Shown piece after piece: positions 17,066-22,731 of a stretch of 31,094 nt of DNA. Every line of letters starts with the position of its first letter. Position 1 is the stretch's first letter. A program made the translations under genes and the position numbers. The stretch is from a virus: the IMG/VR virus record IMGVR_UViG_3300031974_003118, positions 1 to 31,094 of that record. One strand, 5' to 3'. Below the pieces are notes generated by a model. That model searched no databases. It saw only the letters and a program-made list of their open reading frames with translations, and was not told where the DNA came from.

Positions 17066-17511
17066 AGTGGTCGTTTGAATTATAGTGCGGCCAGATTTTC
17101 TTTATAAAAGTGGTCGTTTAAAGAAGGGGTAGTTGAGTTTGTGAGGACCACCCCCGGCTTTTTAGGGCAAAATTTACACCATTAGCCAAATTGTAAAAAC
17201 CCACCCATTCAATTCGCATCCCGTTCGCCCGTTCGCCCGTTCGCATCCCGTTCGCCCGTTCGCATCCCGTTCGCATCCCGTTCGTTTTCCACGTTTTTGT
17301 CGAATTGTGCAAAAACTAAATGTCCATTTCGACCCAAAATCTTAAAATCCAAAAAGTTTTTATCCCGTAATTTACGGTGTTTTTGAACAAAATTTCGTTT
17401 TTGGAATATTTTGGTGATTGCCAAACTTGACTTGGACGATACAATTAGGGCATCGAAGCAACAACGCTTCAAACGAAACTTTTTCTTTTTCTCTTTTTGG
17501 AGTCTTTTGAC
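17066..17511 (+). other. Gap: operator-like words, tandem repeat, no gene
   Basis: 446 bp. It holds two AAAGTGGTCG words (17066, 17107), a GC-rich tandem repeat (17213-17288), and a polypyrimidine run with TTTTTGGAG (17494-17502) that is the ribosome site of the next gene. Leftward open frames across the repeat are treated as artefacts because they have no ribosome site. No sigma70 promoter matching those further right was found, so the genes that follow may be expressed from an unrecognised promoter. Confidence 0.6.
17213..17288. repeat. Tandem 8/11-bp repeat
   Basis: Seven units of two forms, TTCGCATCCCG (11 bp) and TTCGCCCG (8 bp), in the order 11-8-8-11-8-11-11, ending in TTCG. The two forms differ by an ATC insertion. 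GC-rich in contrast to the AT-rich surroundings; such arrays are prone to length change by slippage. Confidence 0.85.
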
Positions 17512-17706
17512 ATGTACGATTGGAACACCATCGACGAAATTTTCGACGCTGTATTCGGTTGCGAAATGGAAATTCACGGTACTGTGAATCCCGCAATCGT
17601 TCCACCATCCGGCACCATCGAAATCATCTCCGATGATATGGAAGTGGCTCAAATCGAAGTGGCTCTTGACGGACAAGTGATCGCCTTCGACTACTACTGT
17701 GCCTAA
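17512..17706 (+). CDS. Small acidic protein, unknown
   Basis: 64 residues (MYDWNTIDEIFDAVFGCEME...), not recognised. ATG 17512 is used with TTTTTGGAGT 8 nt upstream. It contains a likely beta-rich stretch (TIEIISDDMEVAQIEVAL). First of four small genes at 17512-18475 that share C-ending codons, higher GC than their neighbours, the same TTTTTGGAGT ribosome site and the same hairpin repeat in each gap, so they look like one family of cassette genes, perhaps acquired together. Confidence 0.7.
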   Translation: MYDWNTIDEIFDAVFGCEMEIHGTVNPAIVPPSGTIEIISDDMEVAQIEVALDGQVIAFDYYCA

Positions 17707-17710
17707 TCCC

Positions 17711-17764
17711 CTGACCGGCACCCATCGGGTGCCAGCGAGTTTTTACCCTGCCCCTTCGGGGGCA
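17711..17764 (+). repeat. Intercistronic double hairpin, copy 1
   Basis: CTGACCGGCACC-CATC-GGGTGCC hairpin followed by AGCGAGTTTTT, then a second hairpin TGCCCCTTCGGGGGCA (17749-17764, UUCG-type loop). T-runs after the first stem resemble a terminator, but the next ribosome site follows within 20 nt. Could protect mRNA ends or reduce read-through. Confidence 0.75.
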
Positions 17765-17786
17765 CATCCCCTTTTTGGAGTTTCAA

Positions 17787-17927
17787 ATGTCAATTAAATT
17801 CATTAACATCAACACGGGCGAAACAAAAACAATCACCCGTTCATCACACGACTACTTCGCACCGGAATGGATCGAAGTGGTAGCCCGCGAAGTTCCAGCC
17901 ATCGACGGATGGCGATTTGCCGAGTAA
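17787..17927 (+). CDS. Small protein, unknown
   Basis: 46 residues (MSIKFININTGETKTITRSS...AIDGWRFAE), not recognised. ATG 17787 follows TTTTTGGAG by 7 nt. Its codon use and ribosome site match its neighbours. A hairpin element of the CTGACCGGCACC type lies on both sides, which supports it as a separate cistron. Confidence 0.65.
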   Translation: MSIKFININTGETKTITRSSHDYFAPEWIEVVAREVPAIDGWRFAE

Positions 17928-17931
17928 ACCC

Positions 17932-17964
17932 CTGACCGGCACCGAACGGGTGCCAGCGAGTTTT
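17932..17964 (+). repeat. Intercistronic hairpin, copy 2
   Basis: CTGACCGGCACC-GAAC-GGGTGCC followed by AGCGAGTTTT. The stem is identical to copies 1 and 3, while the loop differs (CATC, GAAC, AAAC), so the structure rather than the loop is conserved. The second UUCG hairpin is absent here. Confidence 0.75.
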
Positions 17965-17984
17965 CCCCTTTTGGAGTTTTTACG

Positions 17985-18164
17985 ATGGACGATTTCAACA
18001 CTACACTACAATGCGACGATTTCATCACCGGCGATGATTTTCAACAGTGGGTCGCCCACTGTGAGTGGGTCGAATCCCAAAAAGATGACGATGACCGTCA
18101 TTGGGATGACGTTCGGGAGTCGGTTCAATCCGAATGGGCTGACAACCAACCACTACCGTGGTAA
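17985..18164 (+). CDS. Small very acidic protein, unknown
   Basis: 59 residues (MDDFNTTLQCDDFITGDDF...NQPLPW), not recognised. Rich in Asp and Trp; KDDDDRHWDD near residue 37 is strongly acidic. ATG 17985 follows TTTTGGAG by 9 nt. Small acidic phage proteins of this kind often mimic DNA or bind host enzymes, but nothing specific can be claimed. Confidence 0.65.
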   Translation: MDDFNTTLQCDDFITGDDFQQWVAHCEWVESQKDDDDRHWDDVRESVQSEWADNQPLPW

Positions 18165-18168
18165 TACC

Positions 18169-18222
18169 CTGACCGGCACCAAACGGGTGCCAGCGAGTTT
18201 TTAACCTGCCCCTTCGGGGGCA
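18169..18222 (+). repeat. Intercistronic double hairpin, copy 3
   Basis: CTGACCGGCACC-AAAC-GGGTGCC, AGCGAGTTTTT, then TGCCCCTTCGGGGGCA (18207-18222), nearly identical to copy 1. The next ribosome site TTTTTGGAG starts about 8 nt after the second hairpin. Confidence 0.75.
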
Positions 18223-18244
18223 CACCCCTTTTTGGAGTTTTAAC

Positions 18245-18475
18245 ATGTTCAAACTAACCTTCACCACTGTCGAGTCTTTTGGTCGCGAATACTTCAACGA
18301 TACCGTTGTCACATTCGGCAAATCACCAAAACAGTGTTACCAAAAGATGCGTGGTGTAAACCACGGTCAGCGTATTCACAACGGCGGTCATCCCGATGGG
18401 ATTGGCGGTACGCCCGTACTGTGCTGTGAACGTCTGGAAAAGGATGGAAAAGTCCTCAAAGAAATCTGGGACTAG
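18245..18475 (+). CDS. Small protein, unknown
   Basis: 76 residues (MFKLTFTTVESFGREYF...KVLKEIWD), not recognised. N-terminal beta strands, then a basic stretch SPKQCYQKMRGV and a Gly/His-rich loop HNGGHPDGIGG. ATG 18245 follows TTTTTGGAG by 8 nt. Last gene of the GC-richer cassette; a hairpin follows the stop codon. Confidence 0.7.
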   Translation: MFKLTFTTVESFGREYFNDTVVTFGKSPKQCYQKMRGVNHGQRIHNGGHPDGIGGTPVLCCERLEKDGKVLKEIWD

Positions 18476-18481
18476 GGTTGA

Positions 18482-18520
18482 CCTAGAATGGGAATGTCAC
18501 ACCCGTTCTAGGTTGTTATG
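18482..18520 (+). terminator. Strong hairpin after small-gene cassette
   Basis: CCTAGAATGGG pairs with CCCGTTCTAGG (11 bp with one G-T pair, 9-nt loop) followed by TTGTTATG. The T-run is weak, so it may be a transcript-end stabiliser or operator rather than a true intrinsic terminator. Confidence 0.5.
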
Positions 18521-18622
18521 ATTTAGCACGCGAGTTAGCACGTGACTTTATTATATAGCACGCGAGTTACCAACTGTAACACCCGTTATAGGTTGTTATG
18601 ATTTAGCACGCGAGTTAGCACG
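18495..18622 (+). repeat. ~47-bp direct duplication
   Basis: The block beginning TGTCACACCCGTTCTAGG (18495) recurs as TGTAACACCCGTTATAGG (18575), each continuing TTGTTATGATT and then TAGCACGCGAGTTAGCACG. Offset is 80 bp. Few differences remain, so the duplication is recent or selected. Confidence 0.75.
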
Positions 18623-18630
18623 CAAGTTTT
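18524..18630 (+). repeat. Short repeat cluster A, TAGCACGCGAGTT
   Basis: Five copies in the same direction: 18524-18536, 18536-18549 (variant TAGCACGTGACTTT), 18556-18568, 18604-18616 and 18616-18630 (TAGCACGCAAGTTTT). Adjacent copies share their boundary T. Related clusters are at 22189 and 27773. Iteron-like or regulator-binding sites are possible. Confidence 0.7.
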
Positions 18631-18685
18631 CAACGTCTCCCGCGCCGAGACGTAAACCCTTGTCAGTAAAGGACTTACGACGATT
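18631..18685 (+). repeat. Bipartite hairpin element, copy 1
   Basis: CGTCTC...GAGACG hairpin followed by CGTAA-AC-CCTT...AAGG-AC-TTACG and GACGATT. The second hairpin is the family core: two stems separated by an AC/AC internal loop. It lies between a gene and the next promoter (-35 at 18720). Confidence 0.8.
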
Positions 18686-18719
18686 ATCTAAAAAATATAA
18701 TTTTATTGTGGATTTCCTA

Positions 18720-18749
18720 TTGACACCTGCCGATGATATATAGTAGAAA
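18720..18749 (+). promoter_or_regulatory. Promoter, TTGACA / TAGAAA (weak -10)
   Basis: TTGACA, then a spacer with GCCGATG, and a poor -10 (TAGAAA with an 18-bp spacer). The gene's ribosome site AGGAG lies right at the -10, so a start at the expected distance would leave almost no leader. Confidence 0.45.
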
Positions 18750-18762
18750 AGGAGATTCTAGC

Positions 18763-18885
18763 ATGAATGAATTATATGATGAGTTGGGTATGGTCGCTGG
18801 CACGTTGTCAATACTAATTGTGGGACATTCTTTCATTTTAGGCATATTAATTGTGGCTTGGTATATATATAAATATTTCTGTTAA
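18763..18885 (+). CDS. Small single-pass membrane protein
   Basis: 40 residues. A short polar N-terminus (MNELYDELGMV) is followed by one hydrophobic segment (about 11-35, LSILIVGHSFILGILIVAWY) and the tail YKYFC. ATG 18763 follows AAGGAG by 7 nt. Unknown function; such tiny membrane proteins are common in phage early regions and may affect the host envelope or superinfection. Confidence 0.6.
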   Translation: MNELYDELGMVAGTLSILIVGHSFILGILIVAWYIYKYFC

Positions 18886-18911
18886 AATTGCAGAATTAGG
18901 GTACAGAGGGG

Positions 18912-18939
18912 TTGACTTTTGTGCCGATTTATGTATAAT
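18912..18939 (+). promoter_or_regulatory. Promoter, TTGACT-N16-TATAAT
   Basis: TTGACT and TATAAT with a 16-bp spacer containing GCCGATT. Drives the unit beginning at 18981. Confidence 0.75.
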
Positions 18940-18980
18940 AGAGGCATAAGAGGAAACGACACTCCAACAAAGGAAACACA

Positions 18981-19130
18981 ATGCAAATCCTCGACACAAA
19001 CAACCACGGCGACTACCGCCTAGTCCGTCACCACGGCAAACTAACTATCCGCACCAAAGCGGGTTCCATCCTCGTTCAGGGGAAATCAACCTACGTTCTC
19101 TCAAAGTGGAGAATTTTCAAAAACACTTAG
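18981..19130 (+). CDS. Small basic protein, unknown
   Basis: 49 residues (MQILDTNNHGDYRLVRHHG...WRIFKNT), not recognised. Beta-rich and basic (KLTIRTKAGSILVQGKSTYV), compatible with a small nucleic-acid-binding fold, but unproven. ATG 18981 follows AAAGGAAACACA. First gene after the promoter at 18912. Confidence 0.65.
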   Translation: MQILDTNNHGDYRLVRHHGKLTIRTKAGSILVQGKSTYVLSKWRIFKNT

Positions 19131-19195
19131 TATTCGTGACCTAACGTGTCACACCCTTACCCGATAATAATAACATGACAACAAGGAATAACATC

Positions 19196-19447
19196 ATGAA
19201 AAAGTTTAACATCACATACATCTCACCCCTCAACGGTCGTCAAGTTATGGAACTAGACGTAAACGCTAACCGCCTATTTGACCGCGATGGTGAAACGTGG
19301 TTCAAGTACGACGACGACATCGGATGGTACAATCCAGAAAGCGGTGAAGAAGAATTCCGAGTGTGCGAAGTAATCACCGCTACCCTTTGCACCGACACAC
19401 AAGCAAAGGCAGCATACATGGAACGATTCGGAACCGCTAGCGAATAA
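19196..19447 (+). CDS. Small acidic protein, unknown
   Basis: 83 residues (MKKFNITYISPLNGRQVMEL...ERFGTASE), not recognised. ATG 19196 is preferred over an ATG at 19175 because AAGGA stands 10 nt before it. An acidic middle (DRDGETWFKYDDDIGWYNPE) and a helical C-terminus are visible. Preceded by a GTGAC-CTAACGT-GTCAC palindrome at 19136-19152. Confidence 0.7.
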   Translation: MKKFNITYISPLNGRQVMELDVNANRLFDRDGETWFKYDDDIGWYNPESGEEEFRVCEVITATLCTDTQAKAAYMERFGTASE

Positions 19448-19457
19448 GGAATAAATT

Positions 19458-19628
19458 ATGAAAGTATTTCCAAAATCTTGTAAGTTCACCTTCCGCACCT
19501 TGGAACGTGGAAAGACCTTCAACGAATCAATCGTTGGAATCTACCGCAAAAACACTACCCAACTATTGTGGAAGGGTAAGCGTAAAGACTCCAATGAAGC
19601 AGTAGAAAATCTAACCAAAGGTAAATAA
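19458..19628 (+). CDS. Small basic protein, unknown
   Basis: 56 residues (MKVFPKSCKFTFRTLERGKT...ENLTKGK), not recognised. Rich in Lys and Arg with a predicted beta N-terminus. ATG 19458 follows AAGGA by 7 nt and the gene lies 10 bp after its neighbour, so they form one transcript. Confidence 0.65.
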   Translation: MKVFPKSCKFTFRTLERGKTFNESIVGIYRKNTTQLLWKGKRKDSNEAVENLTKGK

Positions 19629-19760
19629 ATGTTATACAAACTAATTGAATTAATGATTGATGAATTGGTACGTGTTCGCATGGGCATGAACTCGGAAGAA
19701 TTTAAGCGTGACATACAGGACGCAATTAATTCTCTGAAAAAAATAAAAAGATATTTTTAG
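19629..19760 (+). CDS. Small helical protein, unknown
   Basis: 43 residues (MLYKLIELMIDELVRVRMG...KKIKRYF), not recognised. Amphipathic helix throughout. The ATG follows the previous TAA with no gap, indicating coupled translation. Last gene before hairpin element copy 2. Confidence 0.6.
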   Translation: MLYKLIELMIDELVRVRMGMNSEEFKRDIQDAINSLKKIKRYF

Positions 19761-19777
19761 TTTTCCCTATTGACAAA

Positions 19778-19838
19778 CCCCCTAGCGGGGCGCGCGACGT
19801 TGACGTAAACCCTTACCAGATAAGGACTTACGACGATT
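19778..19838 (+). repeat. Bipartite hairpin element, copy 2
   Basis: CCCCCTAGCGGGG hairpin, linker GCGCGACGTTGA, then CGTAA-AC-CCTTA...TAAGG-AC-TTACG and GACGATT. It follows the last gene of the unit and precedes the promoter at 19873. Confidence 0.85.
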
Positions 19839-19872
19839 CCGAGAAAATTTCTATTTTGGGCTGGATTCCCTA

Positions 19873-19901
19873 TTGACAACTACCGATATATAAAGTATAA
19901 A
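19873..19901 (+). promoter_or_regulatory. Promoter, TTGACA-N17-TATAAA
   Basis: The spacer holds ACCGATA. The AGGAG ribosome site overlaps the end of the -10, so a start at the usual distance (~19908) would leave only ~6 nt of leader before ATG 19914. Confidence 0.6.
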
Positions 19902-19913
19902 GGAGAAATTGCT

Positions 19914-19994
19914 ATGTTAGAAATCATGATGTATTTGTGCGGTGGAATGACAATTTTATTTTCTACTTTAATTGTAATTGATGCCGGAATTTGA
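19914..19994 (+). CDS. Tiny membrane peptide
   Basis: 26 residues (MLEIMMYLCGGMTILFSTLI...DAGI), almost entirely hydrophobic, one membrane span. AGGAG is 8 nt upstream. The arrangement of promoter, ribosome site and tiny membrane protein repeats that at 18720-18885. Unknown role. Confidence 0.5.
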   Translation: MLEIMMYLCGGMTILFSTLIVIDAGI

Positions 19995-20044
19995 CCTAAT
20001 GTGTCACTTGTATGTGCGATACTTATACTAAAGGAGATTTGATT

Positions 20045-20236
20045 ATGAGTGAGAAAAGAGCTTTCTTATTGATTTTTGTTGCTTGGGTTCTTGGCTTGGT
20101 TGCTTGTGGTGGTTGTGCATCACCGCATCGGGCAGAGGCTAATAGGGTAAGCTACCAACTGCAAACCCGCTGCCCTGATATTTGGGATGAACAACCAAAA
20201 CAAGAAGTTTCTGTAAAAATAGAATTTAGACGATAA
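20045..20236 (+). CDS. Small predicted lipoprotein
   Basis: 63 residues. MSEKRAFLLIFVAWVLGLVA precedes Cys21; LVAC is a lipobox, so signal peptidase II would leave a lipid-anchored ~43-residue mature protein (about half polar, ending SVKIEFRR). ATG 20045 follows AAAGGAG by 8 nt and is preferred over an upstream ATG at 20012. Phage lipoproteins of this size include Rz1-type spanins and superinfection-exclusion proteins; no lysis genes are near, so exclusion is slightly more likely (inference). Confidence 0.65.
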   Translation: MSEKRAFLLIFVAWVLGLVACGGCASPHRAEANRVSYQLQTRCPDIWDEQPKQEVSVKIEFRR

Positions 20237-20242
20237 TCTCTC

Positions 20243-20270
20243 TTGACAATTTCAATCCCTATGGTATAAT
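20243..20270 (+). promoter_or_regulatory. Promoter, TTGACA-N16-TATAAT
   Basis: TTGACA, 16-bp spacer ending CTATGG (extended -10 TGG), TATAAT. The CGATA word is degenerate here (TCAAT). Confidence 0.8.
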
Positions 20271-20298
20271 GGGGACATACAACACACGAAAGGAAAAA

Positions 20299-20721
20299 AT
20301 GCTAGATTCAACTAAACCTTACTGCGGAATGGGAAACATCCAAAACCTTGACAAGTTCATGCGTGAACTGTTCATGGAAGATTTGATTCTTGAAAATCGT
20401 ATGCTTCCAGTTGAATTTCACGACAACCGATCCGGCGAGCGTACCCTTGCAAGGCTCAATGAGCTATGCGATACCCGCGATGGAATCACAGAACACGTTA
20501 AACTGAAGGCTCTAAAGGCTCGTAATATTGAGAAGCTAGCCGCCCAAGTTGAAGCAAAGACCATCCGAAACGCTTGCGGTGATTTTGTTGATCTTGACAG
20601 TGAGCTAGATTACAGCGATAATGAGATGGATGAGCCAGCACAGCATAGGGCTATGATGGCTCTCGTGGGTGGTATGGTAAATGGCGGATTGATTGATGCA
20701 GAGGACTTGACAGATGAGTGA
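20299..20721 (+). CDS. Helical protein of unknown function
   Basis: 140 residues (MLDSTKPYCGMGNIQNLDKF...IDAEDLTDE), not recognised. The start is placed at ATG 20299 (AAAGGA 6 nt upstream) because the ATG at 20269 lies inside the -10 box. Mostly alpha-helical, with a Lys/Ala-rich helix around 85-105 and an acidic stretch DLDSELDYSDNEMDE, then a hydrophobic AMMALVGGMVNGG near the end. Its stop overlaps the next start (ATGAGTGA). Confidence 0.7.
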   Translation: MLDSTKPYCGMGNIQNLDKFMRELFMEDLILENRMLPVEFHDNRSGERTLARLNELCDTRDGITEHVKLKALKARNIEKLAAQVEAKTIRNACGDFVDLDSELDYSDNEMDEPAQHRAMMALVGGMVNGGLIDAEDLTDE

Positions 20722-20818
20722 TTTACATGGTAATTTATTGATTGTAGTATTTGCTTATTGGTGCCTTTGGTTCGTTGCTGCTGGATTCGCTAATTTACTA
20801 GGAAGGAAGAAAAAATGA
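20714..20818 (+). CDS. Tiny single-pass membrane protein
   Basis: 34 residues (MSDLHGNLLIVVFAYWCLWF...GRKKK): one hydrophobic span and a positive tail, giving an N-out, C-in orientation by the positive-inside rule. It overlaps both neighbours (8 bp upstream, ATGA downstream), which supports it as a real coupled gene despite its size. Confidence 0.6.
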   Translation: MSDLHGNLLIVVFAYWCLWFVAAGFANLLGRKKK

Positions 20819-21054
20819 ACTTGGATAGATATTACCTAATGATGGAACGCGCACTGACCGGAACCGTTTTAACTGTGCCGGTTCCTCATTACATTGGTCA
20901 AAAACTGAATGTGCTTGATCCAGAAGAAGATGATGATGCAGAAGAAATCAGTAAAGTTTTTAATAGACTGCAAAGATGGATGAATAGAGAATTTGCAGGA
21001 TTTGATGGTGTTCGGTTGATGATTGAAGAAGAATATTTACAAGAAACTGAATAA
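20815..21054 (+). CDS. Small acidic protein, unknown
   Basis: 79 residues (MNLDRYYLMMERALTGTVLT...EEEYLQETE), not recognised. An N-terminal helix, a short strand VLTVPVPHYIG, an acidic linker DPEEDDDAEE and a C-terminal helix with RLQRWMNREFAGFDG. ATG overlaps the preceding TGA and AGGAAGGAAG precedes it. Confidence 0.7.
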   Translation: MNLDRYYLMMERALTGTVLTVPVPHYIGQKLNVLDPEEDDDAEEISKVFNRLQRWMNREFAGFDGVRLMIEEEYLQETE

Positions 21055-21067
21055 TTGCTCTTGACAA

Positions 21068-21128
21068 CCCCCTAGCGGGGCGGGCGACGGAGACGTAAAC
21101 CCTTACTGTGTAACGACTTACGACGATT
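21068..21128 (+). repeat. Bipartite hairpin element, copy 3
   Basis: CCCCTAGCGGGG hairpin, linker CGGGCGACGGAGA, then CGTAA-AC-CCTTAC-TGT-GTAACG-AC-TTACG. One inner pair is lost (C-C). An A-tract follows and then the promoter at 21162. Confidence 0.85.
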
Positions 21129-21161
21129 CAGAAAAAAGTTTTTATTTTATTAAGTTTGCTC

Positions 21162-21189
21162 TTGACAACGCCGATAATTATTGTATAAT
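21162..21189 (+). promoter_or_regulatory. Promoter, TTGACA-N16-TATAAT
   Basis: Perfect -35 and -10 hexamers; the spacer begins ACGCCGATA, one of the clearest examples of the shared spacer word. Confidence 0.85.
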
Positions 21190-21228
21190 GAAAGAGTAAC
21201 ACACACGACACCTTTGAGGAGATTTGAG

Positions 21229-21456
21229 ATGGCTTTTCAAGTTGAATTCACCGACCGCGATGGCGACACCTGCTGGGCTGATTTTTCTGACCTTTTCATG
21301 GCTCAGGAATACATTGAGGGCAAAGGCGGTGAGATTGTATCGTGGGAAGAATTTTCCGACGATGAGGACGAAGGGCAGCCCGACGAATACACCGAGTGGC
21401 AGGACTACATGGGTGGAGACGATTGGGATCACGGGCAATTCGACGAAATTTACTAG
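21229..21456 (+). CDS. Small very acidic protein, unknown
   Basis: 75 residues (MAFQVEFTDRDGDTCWADFS...HGQFDEIY), not recognised. ATG 21229 follows GAGGAG by 9 nt; an upstream ATG at 21181 is inside the promoter. About a third of residues are Asp or Glu, and the C-terminal half is strongly acidic with Trp and Tyr. A DNA-mimic or enzyme-inhibitor role is possible but unsupported beyond composition. It is alone in its unit. Confidence 0.7.
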   Translation: MAFQVEFTDRDGDTCWADFSDLFMAQEYIEGKGGEIVSWEEFSDDEDEGQPDEYTEWQDYMGGDDWDHGQFDEIY

Positions 21457-21464
21457 AATAGGTA

Positions 21465-21492
21465 TTGACTTTTAGGATAGTTATGTTATAAT
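21465..21492 (+). promoter_or_regulatory. Promoter, TTGACT-N16-TATAAT
   Basis: The spacer has AGGATA in place of CGATA. Begins 8 bp after the previous stop with no hairpin element between. Confidence 0.8.
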
Positions 21493-21531
21493 GGTGGCAT
21501 AACAAGTTTCAACCCCTTTTGGAGAATCGAA

Positions 21532-21729
21532 ATGGACGATCAATCACTTGCTTATCTTTACGACGAATACGCTGCGGCTCGTGCCGAGCAATACACTCCA
21601 AGCCCAGAAGATTGGGCTGAATATCACGCTTACCTCGAAAGCGTTGAACTTGGCGACGACGACGTTGCCGAGTACGATGCTGACAGTGAGCGTGGATTTC
21701 AAAATCTTGACAATGATTTTTGTTTTTAG
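21532..21729 (+). CDS. Small acidic protein, unknown
   Basis: 65 residues (MDDQSLAYLYDEYAAARAEQ...QNLDNDFCF), not recognised. Helical, rich in Asp, Glu, Ala and Tyr. ATG 21532 follows TTTTGGAG by 7 nt. Single-gene unit between its own promoter and hairpin element copy 4. Similar in size and charge to the preceding protein, but the sequences do not align obviously. Confidence 0.7.
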   Translation: MDDQSLAYLYDEYAAARAEQYTPSPEDWAEYHAYLESVELGDDDVAEYDADSERGFQNLDNDFCF

Positions 21730-21741
21730 GGGTTGACAAGA

Positions 21742-21800
21742 CCCCTAGCGGGGCGGGCGACGGCGACGTAAACCCTTACTACGTAAGGACTTACGACAAT
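21742..21800 (+). repeat. Bipartite hairpin element, copy 4 (best formed)
   Basis: CCCCTAGCGGGG hairpin, linker CGGGCGACGGCGA, then CGTAA-AC-CCTTAC-TAC-GTAAGG-AC-TTACG: both stems pair perfectly around a 2x2 AC/AC internal loop and a 3-nt tip. Confidence 0.9.
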
Positions 21801-21824
21801 TTAAGAAAAAGCTAAAGATACCTA

Positions 21825-21852
21825 TTGACTTTGACGATATAGATTGTATAAT
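21825..21852 (+). promoter_or_regulatory. Promoter, TTGACT-N16-TATAAT
   Basis: The spacer starts TTGACGATA. Drives the single gene at 21896, which ends in a strong terminator. Confidence 0.85.
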
Positions 21853-21895
21853 TGAAGTGTAACAAGTTTTAACTCATTCCAAAAAGGAAAAGAAA

Positions 21896-22099
21896 ATGAA
21901 AGTGATCGCTGATCCAAGTCATGTCATCGTTGACAATAGAATTGAATTTGAATATAATGGTAAAGTTAGATCGGGAAAAGTCGAGCGAGTTGGTAAAACC
22001 TTCTTGACCATCAAGCATGATGATCCAGCCAGCTTTAATAATAAAGTTTACTCGACGTATCAATTCAAGCGAATCAGCTCCAAGATATTGGCTCATTAG
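21896..22099 (+). CDS. Small beta-rich protein, unknown
   Basis: 67 residues (MKVIADPSHVIVDNRIEFEY...RISSKILAH), not recognised. The alternation of strands (RIEFEYNGKVRSGKVERVGK then TFLTIKHDD) suggests an SH3-like barrel, a fold common in small phage regulators. ATG 21896 follows AAAAGGAAAAG. Monocistronic, between the promoter at 21825 and the terminator at 22115. Confidence 0.7.
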   Translation: MKVIADPSHVIVDNRIEFEYNGKVRSGKVERVGKTFLTIKHDDPASFNNKVYSTYQFKRISSKILAH

Positions 22100-22114
22100 T
22101 TTTCTTTGTTAGTT

Positions 22115-22149
22115 CCCCCGCTAGTTTAATTGCTGGCGGGGGTTTTTTT
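22115..22149 (+). terminator. Strong intrinsic terminator
   Basis: CCCCCGC(TAG...CTG)GCGGGGG stem followed by seven T. The strongest terminator in the window. Confidence 0.92.
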
Positions 22150-22188
22150 GTTTTACCCTAACTAGGTTAGGTAATGCATGGCAGAAAG

Positions 22189-22218
22189 TAGCACGCAAGT
22201 TTTAAGCACGCGAGTTTT
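22189..22218 (+). repeat. Short repeat cluster B
   Basis: Two adjacent copies, TAGCACGCAAGTTTT (22189-22203) and AAGCACGCGAGTTTT (22204-22218), just upstream of the promoter at 22243. A small CCTAAC-TAG-GTTAGG palindrome precedes them. Confidence 0.7.
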
Positions 22219-22242
22219 ATCAAAATAATTAAAGATGCCCCA

Positions 22243-22270
22243 TTGACTTTGACGATACCTATGGTATAAT
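22243..22270 (+). promoter_or_regulatory. Promoter, TTGACT-N16-TATAAT
   Basis: The spacer starts TTGACGATA and ends CTATGG (extended -10). Likely serves the four overlapping genes 22305-23307. Confidence 0.85.
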
Positions 22271-22304
22271 AAGGTAGTAAGAGAGACACACAAGGGAGAA
22301 AATG

Positions 22305-22730
22305 ATGGCAGGTAAAAAACCACGAGTCAAGACAAGCAACGAAGTTGTACCATACATCAACGTAGATCGTCCAGTATTTGTATACCGTAACCTTAACTTT
22401 AAGTGTTTAAGTGTTATGCAGGATGGTATTGTACGTTGTCATGTGGATAATATTGTATTAGAGGATTGTGAGTTCCGGGTAGGCAAAGCTGGTCAAGCCA
22501 AGGTTCGTGAGACAAAATCTAAAAATGTTCACGCAAAGGTTAAAGGCTACCTTGTACCTCATCCGCAAGACATTCTTGACATGGAATGGGACATATTATA
22601 TTATAACCCCTATACATGTGACGAGTTCATTCATCAGGCAACCGGTACACACGTTAAAGCGGCAAAGTTTGTAGACATAGATACTGTTGAGGGTATCTTA
22701 TCATTCGGTACAGAATTTATGGGTGTGTAA
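22305..22730 (+). CDS. Phage protein of unknown function
   Basis: 141 residues, not recognised. ATG 22305 is preferred to the adjacent ATG 22302 because GGGAG (22294) is then 6 nt away. The basic N-terminus (MAGKKPRVKTSN) is followed by alternating strands (FVYRNLNFKCLSVMQDGIVR), a basic strip VRETKSKNVHAKVKGYL and an acidic C-terminal half. The pattern suggests an OB- or SH3-like nucleic-acid binder (inference). First gene of a four-gene unit. Confidence 0.7.
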   Translation: MAGKKPRVKTSNEVVPYINVDRPVFVYRNLNFKCLSVMQDGIVRCHVDNIVLEDCEFRVGKAGQAKVRETKSKNVHAKVKGYLVPHPQDILDMEWDILYYNPYTCDEFIHQATGTHVKAAKFVDIDTVEGILSFGTEFMGV

Positions 22731-22731
22731 A

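Noticed and set aside
17209-17721. Leftward open frame of 170 codons across the tandem repeat
   Set aside because: No ribosome site, opposite to the well-supported gene at 17512, and its length comes from the repeat (RDANGMRTGE-type translation).
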